Assembly (NCBI GenBank): GCA_016711805.1
Contig: JADJSH010000001.1
Location: 310,001 to 374,000, forward strand
Source: Bacteroidota bacterium
GTDB lineage: Bacteria; Bacteroidota; Bacteroidia; B-17B0; Aurantibacillaceae
DNA: 64,000 bases
Reading direction: 5' to 3'
Positions 1 to 9,678 of the stretch are shown here, one piece after another. Numbering within the stretch: the first letter of the stretch is position 1; each line of letters begins with the position of its first letter. The position numbers and the translations under genes are program-made. Under the pieces are notes generated by a model. It had not been told where the DNA came from. It did no database searches and saw nothing but the letters and a program-made list of their open reading frames with translations.

Positions 1-2
1 TA

Positions 3-923
3 AAAGTAGTTGGTACAAATGCATGTGGTGCAGGCGACACTTCTAGTGTATTAAATGTTAATATTTCAGGATTACCAGCTCAACAAATTTGTGTGGTTAC
101 TGTGGACAGTTCTTCAGTGCATAACGAAATTTTCTGGCAAAAAAATGGTATTTCTAATGTAGATAGCTTTAGAGTTTACCGCAAGCAAACAGCTATATTA
201 GATACATTAATTGGAACTGTTGGTTATAATGACTTAAGCAGATTAGTGGATAGTACTGCCAACCCAAATGTTACAAGCTATGTATATAAAATAGCAGCAG
301 TTGACTTATGTGGAAATGAGGGACCAAAAAGTTTAGAACACCAAACTATACATTTACAAACGAACTATTCGGCACCAAACATGAATTTAAGTTGGAATTT
401 ATACAATGGAGCTGTTGTAAATAATTACAGAGTATTAAGAGATACTAACAACTCAGGAAACTGGGTTGTACTAATTAATAACCTTGCTCCAAACGCTACC
501 AGTTTTACTGATTTTAGCATTCCGGCTGCTGCTAACAGCGTGCAATACCGAGTAGATGTTATATGGTTAAACTCATGTGACCCAACCGCTAAGGTTGCTC
601 AAAGTATTGTTAATACGACGAAATCAAACACTAAAGACTTTACGATTAATATTGTAACCTCTATAGCTGAACAAAATGAATTTTTAAATGCGATCTCATT
701 ATATCCAAACCCAACAAAAGATGTATTTGATATAGTACTAAAATCAGGGATTGAAAGTTTTGATGTAGAAATTTATAATCAATTAGGAAGTGTTTTAAAA
801 TCATCGCATTTAACTTATACAGACAAAGCCACTATTGATATTAGTGAGTTTAGTTCTGGCATTTATTATGTGGTGATAAAGACTCCAATGGGTTCTATTA
901 CTAAACGAGTTTCAAAATTATAA
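3..923 (+). CDS. Partial T9SS-exported protein with Fn3-like region and type A sorting domain
   Basis: The reading frame is open from base 3, so the gene begins left of the window and only its C-terminal 306 or so codons are present. The visible part has beta-rich, fibronectin-III-like segments (patterns such as SFRVYRKQT and TSYVYKIAAVDLCGNEG). It ends in a typical type A T9SS sorting domain of about 75 residues: a YPNPTKD motif, then IYNQLGSVL, then SGIYYVVIKT and a basic tail KRVSKL. Such domains direct outer-membrane translocation and cleavage or anchoring at the cell surface. The N-terminal domains, and so the function, cannot be seen. A terminator follows 22 bases after the stop. Confidence 0.85.
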   Translation, partial: KVVGTNACGAGDTSSVLNVNISGLPAQQICVVTVDSSSVHNEIFWQKNGISNVDSFRVYRKQTAILDTLIGTVGYNDLSRLVDSTANPNVTSYVYKIAAVDLCGNEGPKSLEHQTIHLQTNYSAPNMNLSWNLYNGAVVNNYRVLRDTNNSGNWVVLINNLAPNATSFTDFSIPAAANSVQYRVDVIWLNSCDPTAKVAQSIVNTTKSNTKDFTINIVTSIAEQNEFLNAISLYPNPTKDVFDIVLKSGIESFDVEIYNQLGSVLKSSHLTYTDKATIDISEFSSGIYYVVIKTPMGSITKRVSKL

Positions 924-945
924 GGATATTTTCCTAAAAATTGAA

Positions 946-973
946 GGCTGCCTGTACAAGGCAGCCTTTTTTT
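946..973 (+). terminator. Rho-independent terminator
   Basis: A 7-bp perfect stem GGCTGCC/GGCAGCC (946-952 with 960-966) with a 7-base loop is followed by seven T. It ends the T9SS cargo gene and separates it from the propeller/SpoIIE gene starting at 993. Confidence 0.9.
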
Positions 974-992
974 ATTAATTTTATGCTGCTAA

Positions 993-3900
993 ATGTTAAA
1001 GAAACTACTTTTCATATTTTTTTGTGTTGTCACTCTGGGTCAATTAAAAGCGCAGGATTACAATTTCAAACATTATGGTCAGAAGCAAGGGCTTGCTAAC
1101 GCAAACATCAAATGTATTTTTCAAGATAGTTATGGCTTTTTGTGGTTTGCTACTCAAGGTGGAGGTATTAGTAAATTTGATGGGAAATCGTTTACAAATT
1201 ACGACAAGCAAGACGGTTTAGTTGGTAACGATGTTATTTGCATTACAGAGGATGAACACAACAGTATATGGATTGGAACCGTTGATGGTGTGTCAAAATA
1301 CGATAGAAAGAAATTCACGAACTATACCATTGATAACGGCCTAAAAGAAAATAAAGTATTTCATATTTTTTGTGACGGGTCAAAAACATGGATTTCCACA
1401 TTTGGCGGGGGTATTGCCATTTTAGAAAACGAAAAATTTACCTACCTCAACACCACAAATGGATTAAGTTCTGATAAAGTGTTTTCAGTTTTTAAAGACA
1501 AGAGTGGCAAATATTGGATTGGAACTAGTAAGGGCGGTATCAATCTTTATAATGGTAAATCTTTTACGGTCATAAAAGAATCTAAAAATTTCAACTCCGC
1601 TTCTGCATTTTGTTTTTACGAAAGTACGGATGGTAAAATTTGGATTGGGACTCCTGGAAAAGGTGTTTATTACATAGAGAATAATGTATTTCGCCAAGTA
1701 GATATCCCTTTAATCAATACAGATTATATCTCAAAAATTGTTGAAGACAAACAACATAATATTTGGTGTGCTACTGAGCATGGCTTAGTTAAAATATATA
1801 AAAGCTTAAGTTATAAAATTTTCAATAAAGATAACGGATTGGCAGGTATCGATATTTCATCTGTTATCTGCGACTACGAAGGAGAAATTTGGGTGTCGTG
1901 TTTTGGTAACGGGGTTTACAAATTAACAAACGAAGCTTTATCGGTTTACACAAAACAACATGGCTTAAACGATAATCGTGTGATTGCTTTTTGTAAAAAT
2001 AACGAAGGCTTTTTATTTAGCACCACAAGTGGGTTAAACAATTTTAAAAATGGCATCATTGAACCTGTTTCTTTACCTAAAGAATTAACGGAAGATATTA
2101 TTACAGCACTATTTTTAGAAGGAAAACACTGTACGCAGGAACTCAAAATAAAGGATTATTTATTTTAACTGAATCATCAAAAAACAACTTCTCTATAACA
2201 AAACACATTAATAAAATTGATACTGTTGATTTAAAAACTATTGTTACTAGTATCCAAAAAAACGAAAACATTATATGGGTGAGCTTGTACGGTACTGGAA
2301 TCATTAAAATAAAAAATGGTGAATTCACTTTGTATAGTAAAGAAAATAAACAATTGCCCACCAATGATGTCATGTGCATCTACTCCATCTTAGATGATTT
2401 ATGGATAGGCACTATTGGAGAAGGCGTTTTAAGATTGAATACAACAACCAATATCATGAAGCGCTTTGGTAAAAAAGAAGGCTTTACAAGTACCAATGTT
2501 TTTTCGATTAATGAATTAAATCGTCATATTATCATAGGCTCAATTGACGAAGGTTTATTTGTTTTTAATAAAAATAAATTCACGAACATCAGCAAGAAAA
2601 ATGGATTGTTAAGTAATTCAATTAATGTTATTCAAAAATCAGCGGATAACAATTTATGGATTGGAACAGATTTAGGAATTAATAAAATCATTCTAAATCC
2701 TGACTTTTCTCTTAAAAGTATTAAAGCCTATACTGATGAAGATGGACTTAAATCTTCTGCCATTGAGCAAAACGCTTCTATTGAACAAAATGGATTTATT
2801 TATTTTGGAACTGGCGAAGGTTTAGTTTCATATAATGCCAAAGAAGATATTGTAAGTGACGTAAAGCCCAAAGTCTTAATTAGCGAACTTCTTTTAAAGT
2901 ACTCGAAAATTGATAGTACAAAAGTGAAATTTGATTCTTTGTCAAAATTAAATTTACCAATCAATCCTGTTTTTAACTACAAACAAAATGATATTACTTT
3001 TAAGTTTAAAGCCTTATCTACTCAAACCACTAACTATCAATTTTTGTTAGAAGGTTATGATAAAGATTGGTCGCCAGTGCAAACCAATAACGAAGCAGTG
3101 TTTACCAATTTATCTCCAGGGAAATATATTTTTAAATTAAAGGCAATTAATAAATATAATATTGAAAGTGAAATTTTAGAATATGCTTTTGAAATTACAC
3201 CTCCTTTCTACATGCGTTGGTGGTTTTTTGTGCTATCCATCGCCACCATCATTGCTAGTATTTTTTCTTTTATTAAATACCGAACCCATAAATTAATTAA
3301 AGAGAAACAAGTGCTTGAGGCTAAAGTTACAGAGCGAACTTCTGAATTAAAAAGTGCCAATTTAAACCTCAACATCGCTATTGAAGAAATTAAGGATAGT
3401 ATTAACTATGCCGAACGTATTCAAAGTTCAATTCTCCCTAACATTAATGTGATTAAGGAGCATTTGCCAAATGGTTTCATTTTATTTAAACCTCGTGACG
3501 TAGTAAGCGGCGACTTTTATTGGTTTAATAAAACGGACGAGAAATTATTTTTTGCATGTGTAGATTGTACTGGACATGGTGTGCCTGGTGCGTTTATGAG
3601 TATGATTGGAAATTCCTTATTAAATGAAATTATCTTAACTAAAAAAATCACGAGTCCTTCAGCTATTTTATCAAGTTTAAACAGAAGTATTTTTAAAGTC
3701 TTAAAACAAAACACTTCCGAATCGAGAGATGGAATGGATATGGCTTTGTGCATGATTGATAAAAAAACGAACACTCTTACCTATGCAGGTGCTAATAGAG
3801 AGCTATTGTTAATTAGAAATGGTGAATTAATAGAATACAAACCTACTAAAAATGCTATTGGAGGCTTTACTGATTCTGATACTGTATTTAAAGAAACTTC

Positions 3901-4135
3901 TATCGACATTCAACCAAACGACCTGTACTACATGACAACAGACGGCTATGCCGATCAGTTTGGTGGCGAAAAAGGTAAAAAATTAATGACCAAAAACTTT
4001 AAAGATTTCTTATTACAAATTCATACGTTGCCAATGCCAGTGCAACAAGATGAATTAGATAAAAAAATTGTTACTTGGATGGGCAAGGAACATGCTCAAG
4101 TTGACGATATTTTAGTAATTGGCATTAAACTCTAA
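993..4135 (+). CDS. Beta-propeller sensor with SpoIIE/PP2C phosphatase domain (one frameshift)
   Basis: After correcting one indel this is a single protein of about 1047 residues. It has a signal peptide (MLKKLLFIFFCVVTLGQLKA), then many two-component-regulator propeller repeats (recurring IWIGT and NGL motifs) over about 650 residues, a Y_Y_Y-type immunoglobulin-like domain, one membrane helix (YMRWWFFVLSIATIIASIF) and a coiled coil. It ends in a SpoIIE/PP2C serine phosphatase with the expected acidic motifs DVVSGDFYWF, DCTGHGVPGAFMS, DGMDMALC and TTDGYADQ. The layout implies an extracytoplasmic sensor controlling a cytoplasmic phosphatase, probably within a partner-switching pathway; no anti-sigma kinase or STAS partner lies nearby. 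The frame breaks at the A4 run at 2123-2126, where one more A restores it; codons between 2127 and 2279 read on in the second frame without a stop. Confidence 0.85.
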
Positions 4136-4957
4136 TTACCCATTCAATACAATACGTTGTTGTATTGCCGAAGTAATACCGTGTTTCTCAAAAACACTTT
4201 TTGCAATTTGAACTACATCAGAATGAATCATCACATAATGATCGGCCGAGCCATAAGGTTTAATGGATAATGTAACCGAATTATCAACGATTCTAATAGC
4301 TGTAATTTCGGGTTTAGGATCTTTTAAAATATGTTCATGCTTTAATAACGCTTCCATTAAAAGTTCTTTCACCTTATCTACATCATTAGCAGTTGATATA
4401 GTAACTTGCACATCTCCTCTTAAAACACCGTTTTTAGTAAAGTTTACAATGGTTCCGTTTGATACAGCTCCGTTAGGTAAAATAATAGTTTTTAAGTCGG
4501 CTGTTAAGAGGATGGTATTAAATATTTGAATTTCTTTTACTGAACCATTCTGCCCTTGTGCTTCAATGGTATCACCTACTCTATAGGGTTTAAAAATTAA
4601 AATTAAAACTCCTCCTGCAAAATTTGATAATGAACCTTGCAAGGCTAAACCAACCGCCAACCCTGCTGCACCAAGTATCGTTACAAAGGATGTTGTACCA
4701 ATACCTATCATTCCGGCAACGGTTACAATTAACACCACTTTTAATCCAATAGAAATTAAGCTTCTTAAAAACGTGCGTAACGATACATCCAAATCTCTGT
4801 TTTCCATTGATCTGGTAGCTAATTTTGATAAGCGTTTTATTAACCACAAACCAATAACTAAAACTACTACGGCACCAATCACTCTTGGCGTATATTCAAT
4901 TAGTATCGAAATAACGTGCTCAATATGTTTTTCGATATTTAGTGGTTTTATCTTCAT
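4136..4957 (-). CDS. MscS-family small-conductance mechanosensitive channel
   Basis: A 273-residue protein with three N-terminal membrane helices (about residues 20-120), the last being the glycine/alanine-rich pore helix (GAAGLAVGLALQGSLSNFAG). A beta domain follows with the MscS signature FKPYRVGDTIE, the segment LPNGAVSNGTIVNF, and an alpha/beta C-terminal domain ending near IQQRIVLNG. Length and order match the compact MscS class. It should release solutes on hypo-osmotic shock by opening in the inner membrane. It runs convergently with the SpoIIE gene, its stop lying directly next to that gene's stop. Confidence 0.93.
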   Translation of the reverse strand: MKIKPLNIEKHIEHVISILIEYTPRVIGAVVVLVIGLWLIKRLSKLATRSMENRDLDVSLRTFLRSLISIGLKVVLIVTVAGMIGIGTTSFVTILGAAGLAVGLALQGSLSNFAGGVLILIFKPYRVGDTIEAQGQNGSVKEIQIFNTILLTADLKTIILPNGAVSNGTIVNFTKNGVLRGDVQVTISTANDVDKVKELLMEALLKHEHILKDPKPEITAIRIVDNSVTLSIKPYGSADHYVMIHSDVVQIAKSVFEKHGITSAIQQRIVLNG

Positions 4958-4996
4958 GATTTATCTTTATATTTAGGCTACGAAGGTAATTAATTG

Positions 4997-6046
4997 ATGC
5001 GTGTATTTTTAGTCATATTATTTTTTATTTCAAGTACAACATACATCCATGCCCAAAAAAAAGGTTGGGACACTACCTACTATGTAAAACATAAAGACAA
5101 ACTCATCATTTCTATCTTTCAATCTTATCGGAATTATGGAATGGGATTAAGCCAAAAACTCATAAACGATAGTATAAATCAATCGGAGGTTGAATACATT
5201 GCTGAATCGAACTTAGTGTCGGGTATTGAAATAAATTACGATAAGTTCAATTTTTCTTTTGGCTGGAAAAACCCATCGAATAATGTGGCTAAAAAGGGCG
5301 ACACTAAATACCGAAATTTAAATTTAAATATTGGTGGAAATAGATGGTTGCTTGAAAATAACTACCGAAGCTATAAAGGCTTTTACAATAAAAACACATC
5401 TCGATACGATACTACTTTTTATATGACCGGCATTTACGACCAAAATCCACGAATTAGCTCTGAATCCTACAAAACCAAATTTTTGTTTTTTACTAACTCT
5501 AATAAATTTTCATTTAAATCGGGTTACTCCTCCAGCTACCATCAATTAAAAACTGCCTTTAGTTTTGTACTATCGGCCAACATCCATTATAATCGAGTAA
5601 ATTCAGACAGTTCGTTTTTTCCTTTACCAGTTAGGCGTTACTATGACACACATCAATCTTTACATGGCTTAAATGTATTTGCCTTTTCGGTGTATGGAGG
5701 TGGGAGTTTAAACTTAGTATTATGGAAACATTTGTTAATGAACTTCACTTTAATAATTGGTCCAGAAGAACAGTGGAGAAATTACAATTACTTAGATACT
5801 CATAAAAGCCAAACTCTTTTTTATACTTCCGTATCTGGCGACTTTAGAGCATCTATTGGCTACAGCCATAAACATTTTTTTATGCTGCTAAACACAACGT
5901 CCGATTTTAGCTGGTATAACGCTAGTCAAATTACTTTTCTTTCGAGATATGGAGCCGTTAACTTTTTAATAGGTGCCCGTATTCCCGCAAAACCAGGAAA
6001 ACTATATCGAAAATTCCAGAACACTAAGTTTTATAAAAAGTTTTAA
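4997..6046 (+). CDS. DUF4421-like exported protein, probable outer-membrane barrel
   Basis: A protein of about 349 residues with a signal peptide (MRVFLVILFFISSTTYIHAQ). The frame could start at TTG 4994, but ATG 4997 gives the better signal peptide. The mature part has alternating aromatic, strand-like segments throughout, no cytoplasmic-type motif, and ends in phenylalanine (KFYKKF), as expected for an outer-membrane barrel. The opening section with WDTTYYVKHKDKL and FQSYRNYGMGLS resembles the Bacteroidota family DUF4421. The function is unknown. Its last four bases overlap the 3' end of the convergent AMP nucleosidase gene. Confidence 0.6.
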   Translation: MRVFLVILFFISSTTYIHAQKKGWDTTYYVKHKDKLIISIFQSYRNYGMGLSQKLINDSINQSEVEYIAESNLVSGIEINYDKFNFSFGWKNPSNNVAKKGDTKYRNLNLNIGGNRWLLENNYRSYKGFYNKNTSRYDTTFYMTGIYDQNPRISSESYKTKFLFFTNSNKFSFKSGYSSSYHQLKTAFSFVLSANIHYNRVNSDSSFFPLPVRRYYDTHQSLHGLNVFAFSVYGGGSLNLVLWKHLLMNFTLIIGPEEQWRNYNYLDTHKSQTLFYTSVSGDFRASIGYSHKHFFMLLNTTSDFSWYNASQITFLSRYGAVNFLIGARIPAKPGKLYRKFQNTKFYKKF

Positions 6047-6813
6047 AACTTTAAATGTTTCACCGAAATACCAGCTTTTTGTAACTCTTTTAACGAATCG
6101 ATTCCAATACGTAAATGATCGGTTACAAAATCAGTAGTTACTTTTTTATCACTTTCTTCCGTTTTAACACCTTCGGGTATCATTGGCTGATCGCTCACTA
6201 GCAACAAGGCTCCAACAGGAATTTCGTTATGAAACCCTACACTAAAAATAGTAGCTGTTTCCATATCAATAGCCATGGCACGAACCACTCTTAAATATTC
6301 TTTAAATGCCTCATCGTGTTCCCACACACGACGATTAGTTGTGTAAACCGTTCCTGTCCAATAATCACGGCCACTTAAACGAATGGTATACGAAATAGCT
6401 TTTTGCAAATTAAACGAAGGCAAAGCAGGTACTTCGCTCGGAAAATAATCGTTGGATGTTCCCTCGCCTCGGATAGCTGCAATGGGTAAAATTAAATCAC
6501 CTATTTGGTTTTTCTTTTTCAAGCCACCACATTTTCCTAAAAACAAAACTGCTTTAGGACTAATAGCTGTTAGTAAATCCATAATGGTAGCAGCCATCGC
6601 ACTACCCATACTAAAATTAATAATGGTAATGCCTTCGGCAGTAGCAGTTTGCATTGGTCGGTCTAAGCCTTCCACTTCAACATTGTTCCACTCAGCAAAC
6701 ATTTTAACGTAACCACCAAAATTGGTTAGTAATATATATTCTCCAAACTCTTCTATTTTTTTTCCTGTATAACGCGGTAACCAGTTATTTACTATTTCGT
6801 CTTTCGTCTTCAT
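6043..6813 (-). CDS. amn: AMP nucleosidase
   Basis: A 256-residue cytoplasmic enzyme of the nucleoside phosphorylase fold, predicted to hydrolyse AMP to adenine and ribose 5-phosphate. It has the phosphate/ribose loop GKCGGL (residues 93-98), the purine-site segment DMETATIF (183-190, with Glu185) and SDQPMIP (207-213), all matching the short Bacteroidota form of Amn. This form lacks the extra N-terminal domain of the enterobacterial enzyme. It is transcribed alone, convergent with the DUF4421 gene. A related phosphorylase (MTA/SAH or uridine type) is the alternative, but the length and the DQPMIP segment favour Amn. Confidence 0.87.
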   Translation of the reverse strand: MKTKDEIVNNWLPRYTGKKIEEFGEYILLTNFGGYVKMFAEWNNVEVEGLDRPMQTATAEGITIINFSMGSAMAATIMDLLTAISPKAVLFLGKCGGLKKKNQIGDLILPIAAIRGEGTSNDYFPSEVPALPSFNLQKAISYTIRLSGRDYWTGTVYTTNRRVWEHDEAFKEYLRVVRAMAIDMETATIFSVGFHNEIPVGALLLVSDQPMIPEGVKTEESDKKVTTDFVTDHLRIGIDSLKELQKAGISVKHLKF

Positions 6814-6924
6814 ATATTGTCATCTGATTTTTTGATTAAGCTAAGATACAAAGTAATTTTAGGTTTTGATTATTATTATTTCATCAAGTTAATGTTATGG
6901 TGTTTATTTAGCTAGTAAATACTA

Positions 6925-7140
6925 TTTGGGCGCGTGCGGCGGGAGCCGCATTGGGCTGTCACGGCAATCTTATTTACTTCGTAAATAAGGATTTCCGTTT
7001 GCATCCCTCGCGCAGGCTTGCATTAAAGTTGAAGTTAAGTTATCAATACATGCACCGCGTGAGGGATTGAGGTGTAAATCCTTTTTGTGAGGAACGAACA
7101 AAAAGATTGAAACCGAAAGCCCGGCCCGCAGGGACAATCC
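6925..7140. repeat. GC-rich nested inverted-repeat element filling the amn-HsdR-N gap
   Basis: The 369-base gap 6814-7182 has no gene. Its first 110 bases are plain AT-rich DNA; the rest is a GC-rich element whose two halves are inverted copies. Left-half blocks occur in mirror order on the right: GCCGCATTGGGCT against AAAGCCCGGCCCGC, CAATCTT (6965-6971) against AAGATTG (7103-7109), AAGGATTT (6987-6994) against AAATCCTT (7076-7083), and ATCCCTCGCGC (7003-7013) against GCGTGAGGGAT (7057-7067). Each half also holds its own hairpin: a 9-bp stem at 6969-6989 with loop TTC, and an 8-bp stem at 7081-7105. From memory, similar elements sit between genes in many Bacteroidota genomes. A non-coding RNA or REP-like mobile repeat is possible. 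Confidence 0.75.
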
Positions 7141-7169
7141 CAAACAATTACCAATCAAATTATTTCTCT

Positions 7170-7177
7170 TATCTTTA
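7170..7177 (+). promoter_or_regulatory. -7 promoter-like box TATCTTTA
   Basis: TATCTTTA matches the Bacteroidota -7 box TAnnTTTG except for the last base. It lies only five bases before the ATG at 7183, so transcription from it would give a nearly leaderless mRNA. No clear -33 TTTG is seen. Confidence 0.4.
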
Positions 7178-7182
7178 AAACC

Positions 7183-7644
7183 ATGAATTTACCAGTATTA
7201 AATTTTCCGGCGGTAGACTTTCGGTTTCAAAAAAACGAGAAAGGCAATTTGCAGGTATTTGATATTATTCGCAAAAAATTTGTAGAGGCTACTCCCGAAG
7301 AATGGGTAAGACAACATATTATTCATTATTTAATTAATCATAAAGAAGTTCCCGCTTCTATGATTTCGGTTGAAAAGCAATTACTTTTAAATAAAACCAA
7401 ACGCCGCACCGATTTAGTGGTATTTAACTCAAACCTAAAACCTATACTTTTAATAGAGTGTAAAGCTCCCGAAATAGAAATTAACCAGTTCACAGTTAAC
7501 CAAGCTTTGCGTTATAATTTGGAACTCAATGTGGCTTCTGTTTTTTTAAGCAATGGTTTAAACCATATTTTCATAAAAATAGACCAAAATACCCCCGAAA
7601 TCTTAAAAGAAATTCCAAATTACCAAAATCTACTAAATTTTTAG
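7183..7644 (+). CDS. Stand-alone HsdR N-terminal (HSDR_N) domain protein
   Basis: A 153-residue protein made almost entirely of the N-terminal nuclease-fold domain of type I restriction subunits. It shows the PD-(D/E)xK-like core: an acidic residue in RRTDLVVF (about 80-87), then ILLIECKAP (about 96-104) with the Glu-x-Lys pair, and a following helix QALRYNLELN. There is no helicase part, and no hsdM or hsdS gene nearby, so it is not part of a restriction system here. Short proteins of this kind are common single genes in Bacteroidota; their substrate is unknown. It stands next to the inverted-repeat element. Confidence 0.8.
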   Translation: MNLPVLNFPAVDFRFQKNEKGNLQVFDIIRKKFVEATPEEWVRQHIIHYLINHKEVPASMISVEKQLLLNKTKRRTDLVVFNSNLKPILLIECKAPEIEINQFTVNQALRYNLELNVASVFLSNGLNHIFIKIDQNTPEILKEIPNYQNLLNF

Positions 7645-7809
7645 CTTTTTGGAGGGTTTTTGTAACTTTTTAGAAATTAAGGAGTTGAACTAATTAGCAA
7701 ATGTTAAAATTGTTAAATTGTTAAAAACTATCAGGTATTAACAGCATTTAACACTGCTTTTCTAAAATAAAAACAATATACTTGCAAATCTCGAAATTAA
7801 AATACAATC

Positions 7810-8844
7810 GTGAAAACAAAAAACATATATGCTTTTATATTAATGATGGGTTCATCATTGATGTTAAGTGCGTTTTCACCAAGTACTTTAAACACAACTA
7901 TTAAGCCAAAATCTTTTTTTGCATTCAATTCAGTTAATCCGGATGAAAAACCAATTAAAGATGATGGGAAAAAGAAAATAGTAAAAAGAGATGATACAAC
8001 TAAAATGGTCATCAATCCATTATCGTTAGTTAATTCAACTGATGAACATGATCACGAGGAAGAAGAAGTGGATTCATTATTAGCTTTTCCATCAAACGAT
8101 TTATATGCAAGCTGGGATACAGCAACTATCCATCCTTATTCATTTGCACAATGCTTTAAAAAAGATTCGGCTACTATTAATTTAACTGAGCCAACAGATT
8201 GCGGCTTTGTTTTACCATTTAATGGAAATGTAACGTCTGAGTTTGGTTGGAGAAAAAGAAGACCTCATTACGGAACAGATATCGATTTAGAAACTGGCGA
8301 TACGGTTGGTGCTGCATTTGACGGTATGGTGCGTATTGCTAAATTAAATAGAAGCTACGGAAATGTAGTTATTATCAGACATAAAAACGGATTAGAAACA
8401 GTTTACGCTCATTTATCAAAAATATTAGTGGAGGCTGGACAAACTGTAGAAGCTGGACAAATGATCGGTTTAGGTGGAAACACGGGTCACTCATTTGGAT
8501 CGCACTTACATTTTGAAATGCGTTATTTAGGCCAGGCCATTGATGCCGAAGACTTTATTGATTTTGCTGCAGGAAGTTTAAAAAACAACTCGGTAATGAT
8601 TACTAAAGCCGATGTGGAAACTAAATACGATTTAAGAGCATTACATAGCCGCCAAAAAAAGGATTTGAATTTATCACGAGTATCGGGTTCAAAATCTAAA
8701 TACGGTAAAGTGTATACGGTAAAAAAAGGAGATACCTTAGGGCGCATTGCACAACGTAACCACACTACAATTAAAGCCATCTGCAAAAAGAACGGCATTA
8801 AGCAAACTAAAGTGTTGCGCTTAGGACAAAAATTAAAAATTTAA
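7810..8844 (+). CDS. M23-family cell-wall metallopeptidase with C-terminal LysM domain
   Basis: A 344-residue exported peptidase. Translation from GTG 7810 gives a signal peptide (MKTKNIYAFILMMGSSLMLSAF). An acidic linker with DEHDHEEEE (about 78-86) leads to the peptidase domain, which keeps the zinc ligands and catalytic histidines: HYGTD (His153, Asp157), His201 in VYAHLSK, and HLH (232-234). The C-terminus is a LysM peptidoglycan-binding module (YTVKKGDTLGRIAQRNHTT). It should cut peptide cross-links in peptidoglycan in the periplasm. The gene stands alone with its own terminator. Confidence 0.93.
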   Translation: MKTKNIYAFILMMGSSLMLSAFSPSTLNTTIKPKSFFAFNSVNPDEKPIKDDGKKKIVKRDDTTKMVINPLSLVNSTDEHDHEEEEVDSLLAFPSNDLYASWDTATIHPYSFAQCFKKDSATINLTEPTDCGFVLPFNGNVTSEFGWRKRRPHYGTDIDLETGDTVGAAFDGMVRIAKLNRSYGNVVIIRHKNGLETVYAHLSKILVEAGQTVEAGQMIGLGGNTGHSFGSHLHFEMRYLGQAIDAEDFIDFAAGSLKNNSVMITKADVETKYDLRALHSRQKKDLNLSRVSGSKSKYGKVYTVKKGDTLGRIAQRNHTTIKAICKKNGIKQTKVLRLGQKLKI

Positions 8845-8868
8845 GTTTTTGAATTCATTTTTAAGAAT

Positions 8869-8900
8869 CCCTTTAAGCAAAAAGCTTAAAGGGGTTTTTT
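8869..8900 (+). terminator. Rho-independent terminator of the M23 peptidase gene
   Basis: A 10-bp perfect stem CCCTTTAAGC/GCTTAAAGGG (8869-8878 with 8884-8893), loop of five bases, then G and six T. It lies 25 bases after the stop at 8844. Confidence 0.92.
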
Positions 8901-9017
8901 ATTATATTTGGTTTAGGCTAATGGCTTGCAAACGGAAACAAACGTTTTTTCAAATAATTAAAAAATGAAAAAGTAGTGCCAAGCGATAAGTTAGAGTTAA
9001 TTGTTGACAACATACAA

Positions 9018-9665
9018 GTGAGAGTAATTAAATTACACCTAATATCCTTTTTATTTCTTATTTCTTGTAAGAAATATGGTGACGGATCTATAAGCGGAAC
9101 TGTATATGAAACTGGAAGAAATAGTCCAGTTCCAAATACAGAAGTCTCAATTTTAAGAGTATATCAGAAATATGATTTACATGGATCTGTACAACATCAA
9201 AATACTGAAATTATTTCAAGGACATTAAGTGACAATAATGGAAAATATAAAATTAATTTTCATAAAAAAGTAGGTTCTAAGTACTATATAAAATGTTTAA
9301 GTGATTCTTTATATGCTCGCGACATACACGAATATGCAAATTTTAAAAATTACAAACACGACATCTATATCAAGCCATATTGGTATTTTAAAGTTAGAGT
9401 TGTAAAAAATTCCATCAATACATTAAAGCGCATAGACATAACATTACCACTGAATCAATTCGCTAGCGTAAAAGCATTAAATAAGATAGATACTACGTTG
9501 CCAAAGATATTTAAAGCAATTGGCTTTACCGAAAATATTATTGACCACTACACTTGTACATTACCACCATATACAACTTATAGCTGGGAAGAATGCAGCT
9601 GGTTTACGGAAAAATTGTATTTAACATCACCCGACACAATAGTTAAGACATTTATTATAGACTAA
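9018..9665 (+). CDS. Small lipoprotein with carboxypeptidase-regulatory-like domain
   Basis: The frame is open from GTG 8976, but GTG 9018 gives the better start: MRVIKLHLISFLFLISC, a lipoprotein signal with lipobox LISC. The mature protein of about 200 residues starts with a carboxypeptidase-regulatory-like (transthyretin-fold) domain, with SISGTVYETG, PVPNTEVSI and SDNNGKYKINF in the expected order. The rest is unrecognised and ends TIVKTFIID. It is likely anchored in the outer or inner membrane. No ATG start exists near the signal peptide, which lowers confidence in the exact start. It has no operon partner unless the small frame at 9679 is real. Confidence 0.6.
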   Translation: MRVIKLHLISFLFLISCKKYGDGSISGTVYETGRNSPVPNTEVSILRVYQKYDLHGSVQHQNTEIISRTLSDNNGKYKINFHKKVGSKYYIKCLSDSLYARDIHEYANFKNYKHDIYIKPYWYFKVRVVKNSINTLKRIDITLPLNQFASVKALNKIDTTLPKIFKAIGFTENIIDHYTCTLPPYTTYSWEECSWFTEKLYLTSPDTIVKTFIID

Positions 9666-9678
9666 AAAACAACGACTT

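Noticed and set aside
7183..7644. A type I restriction system
   Set aside because: Only the HsdR N-terminal domain is present; no helicase, HsdM or HsdS is found.
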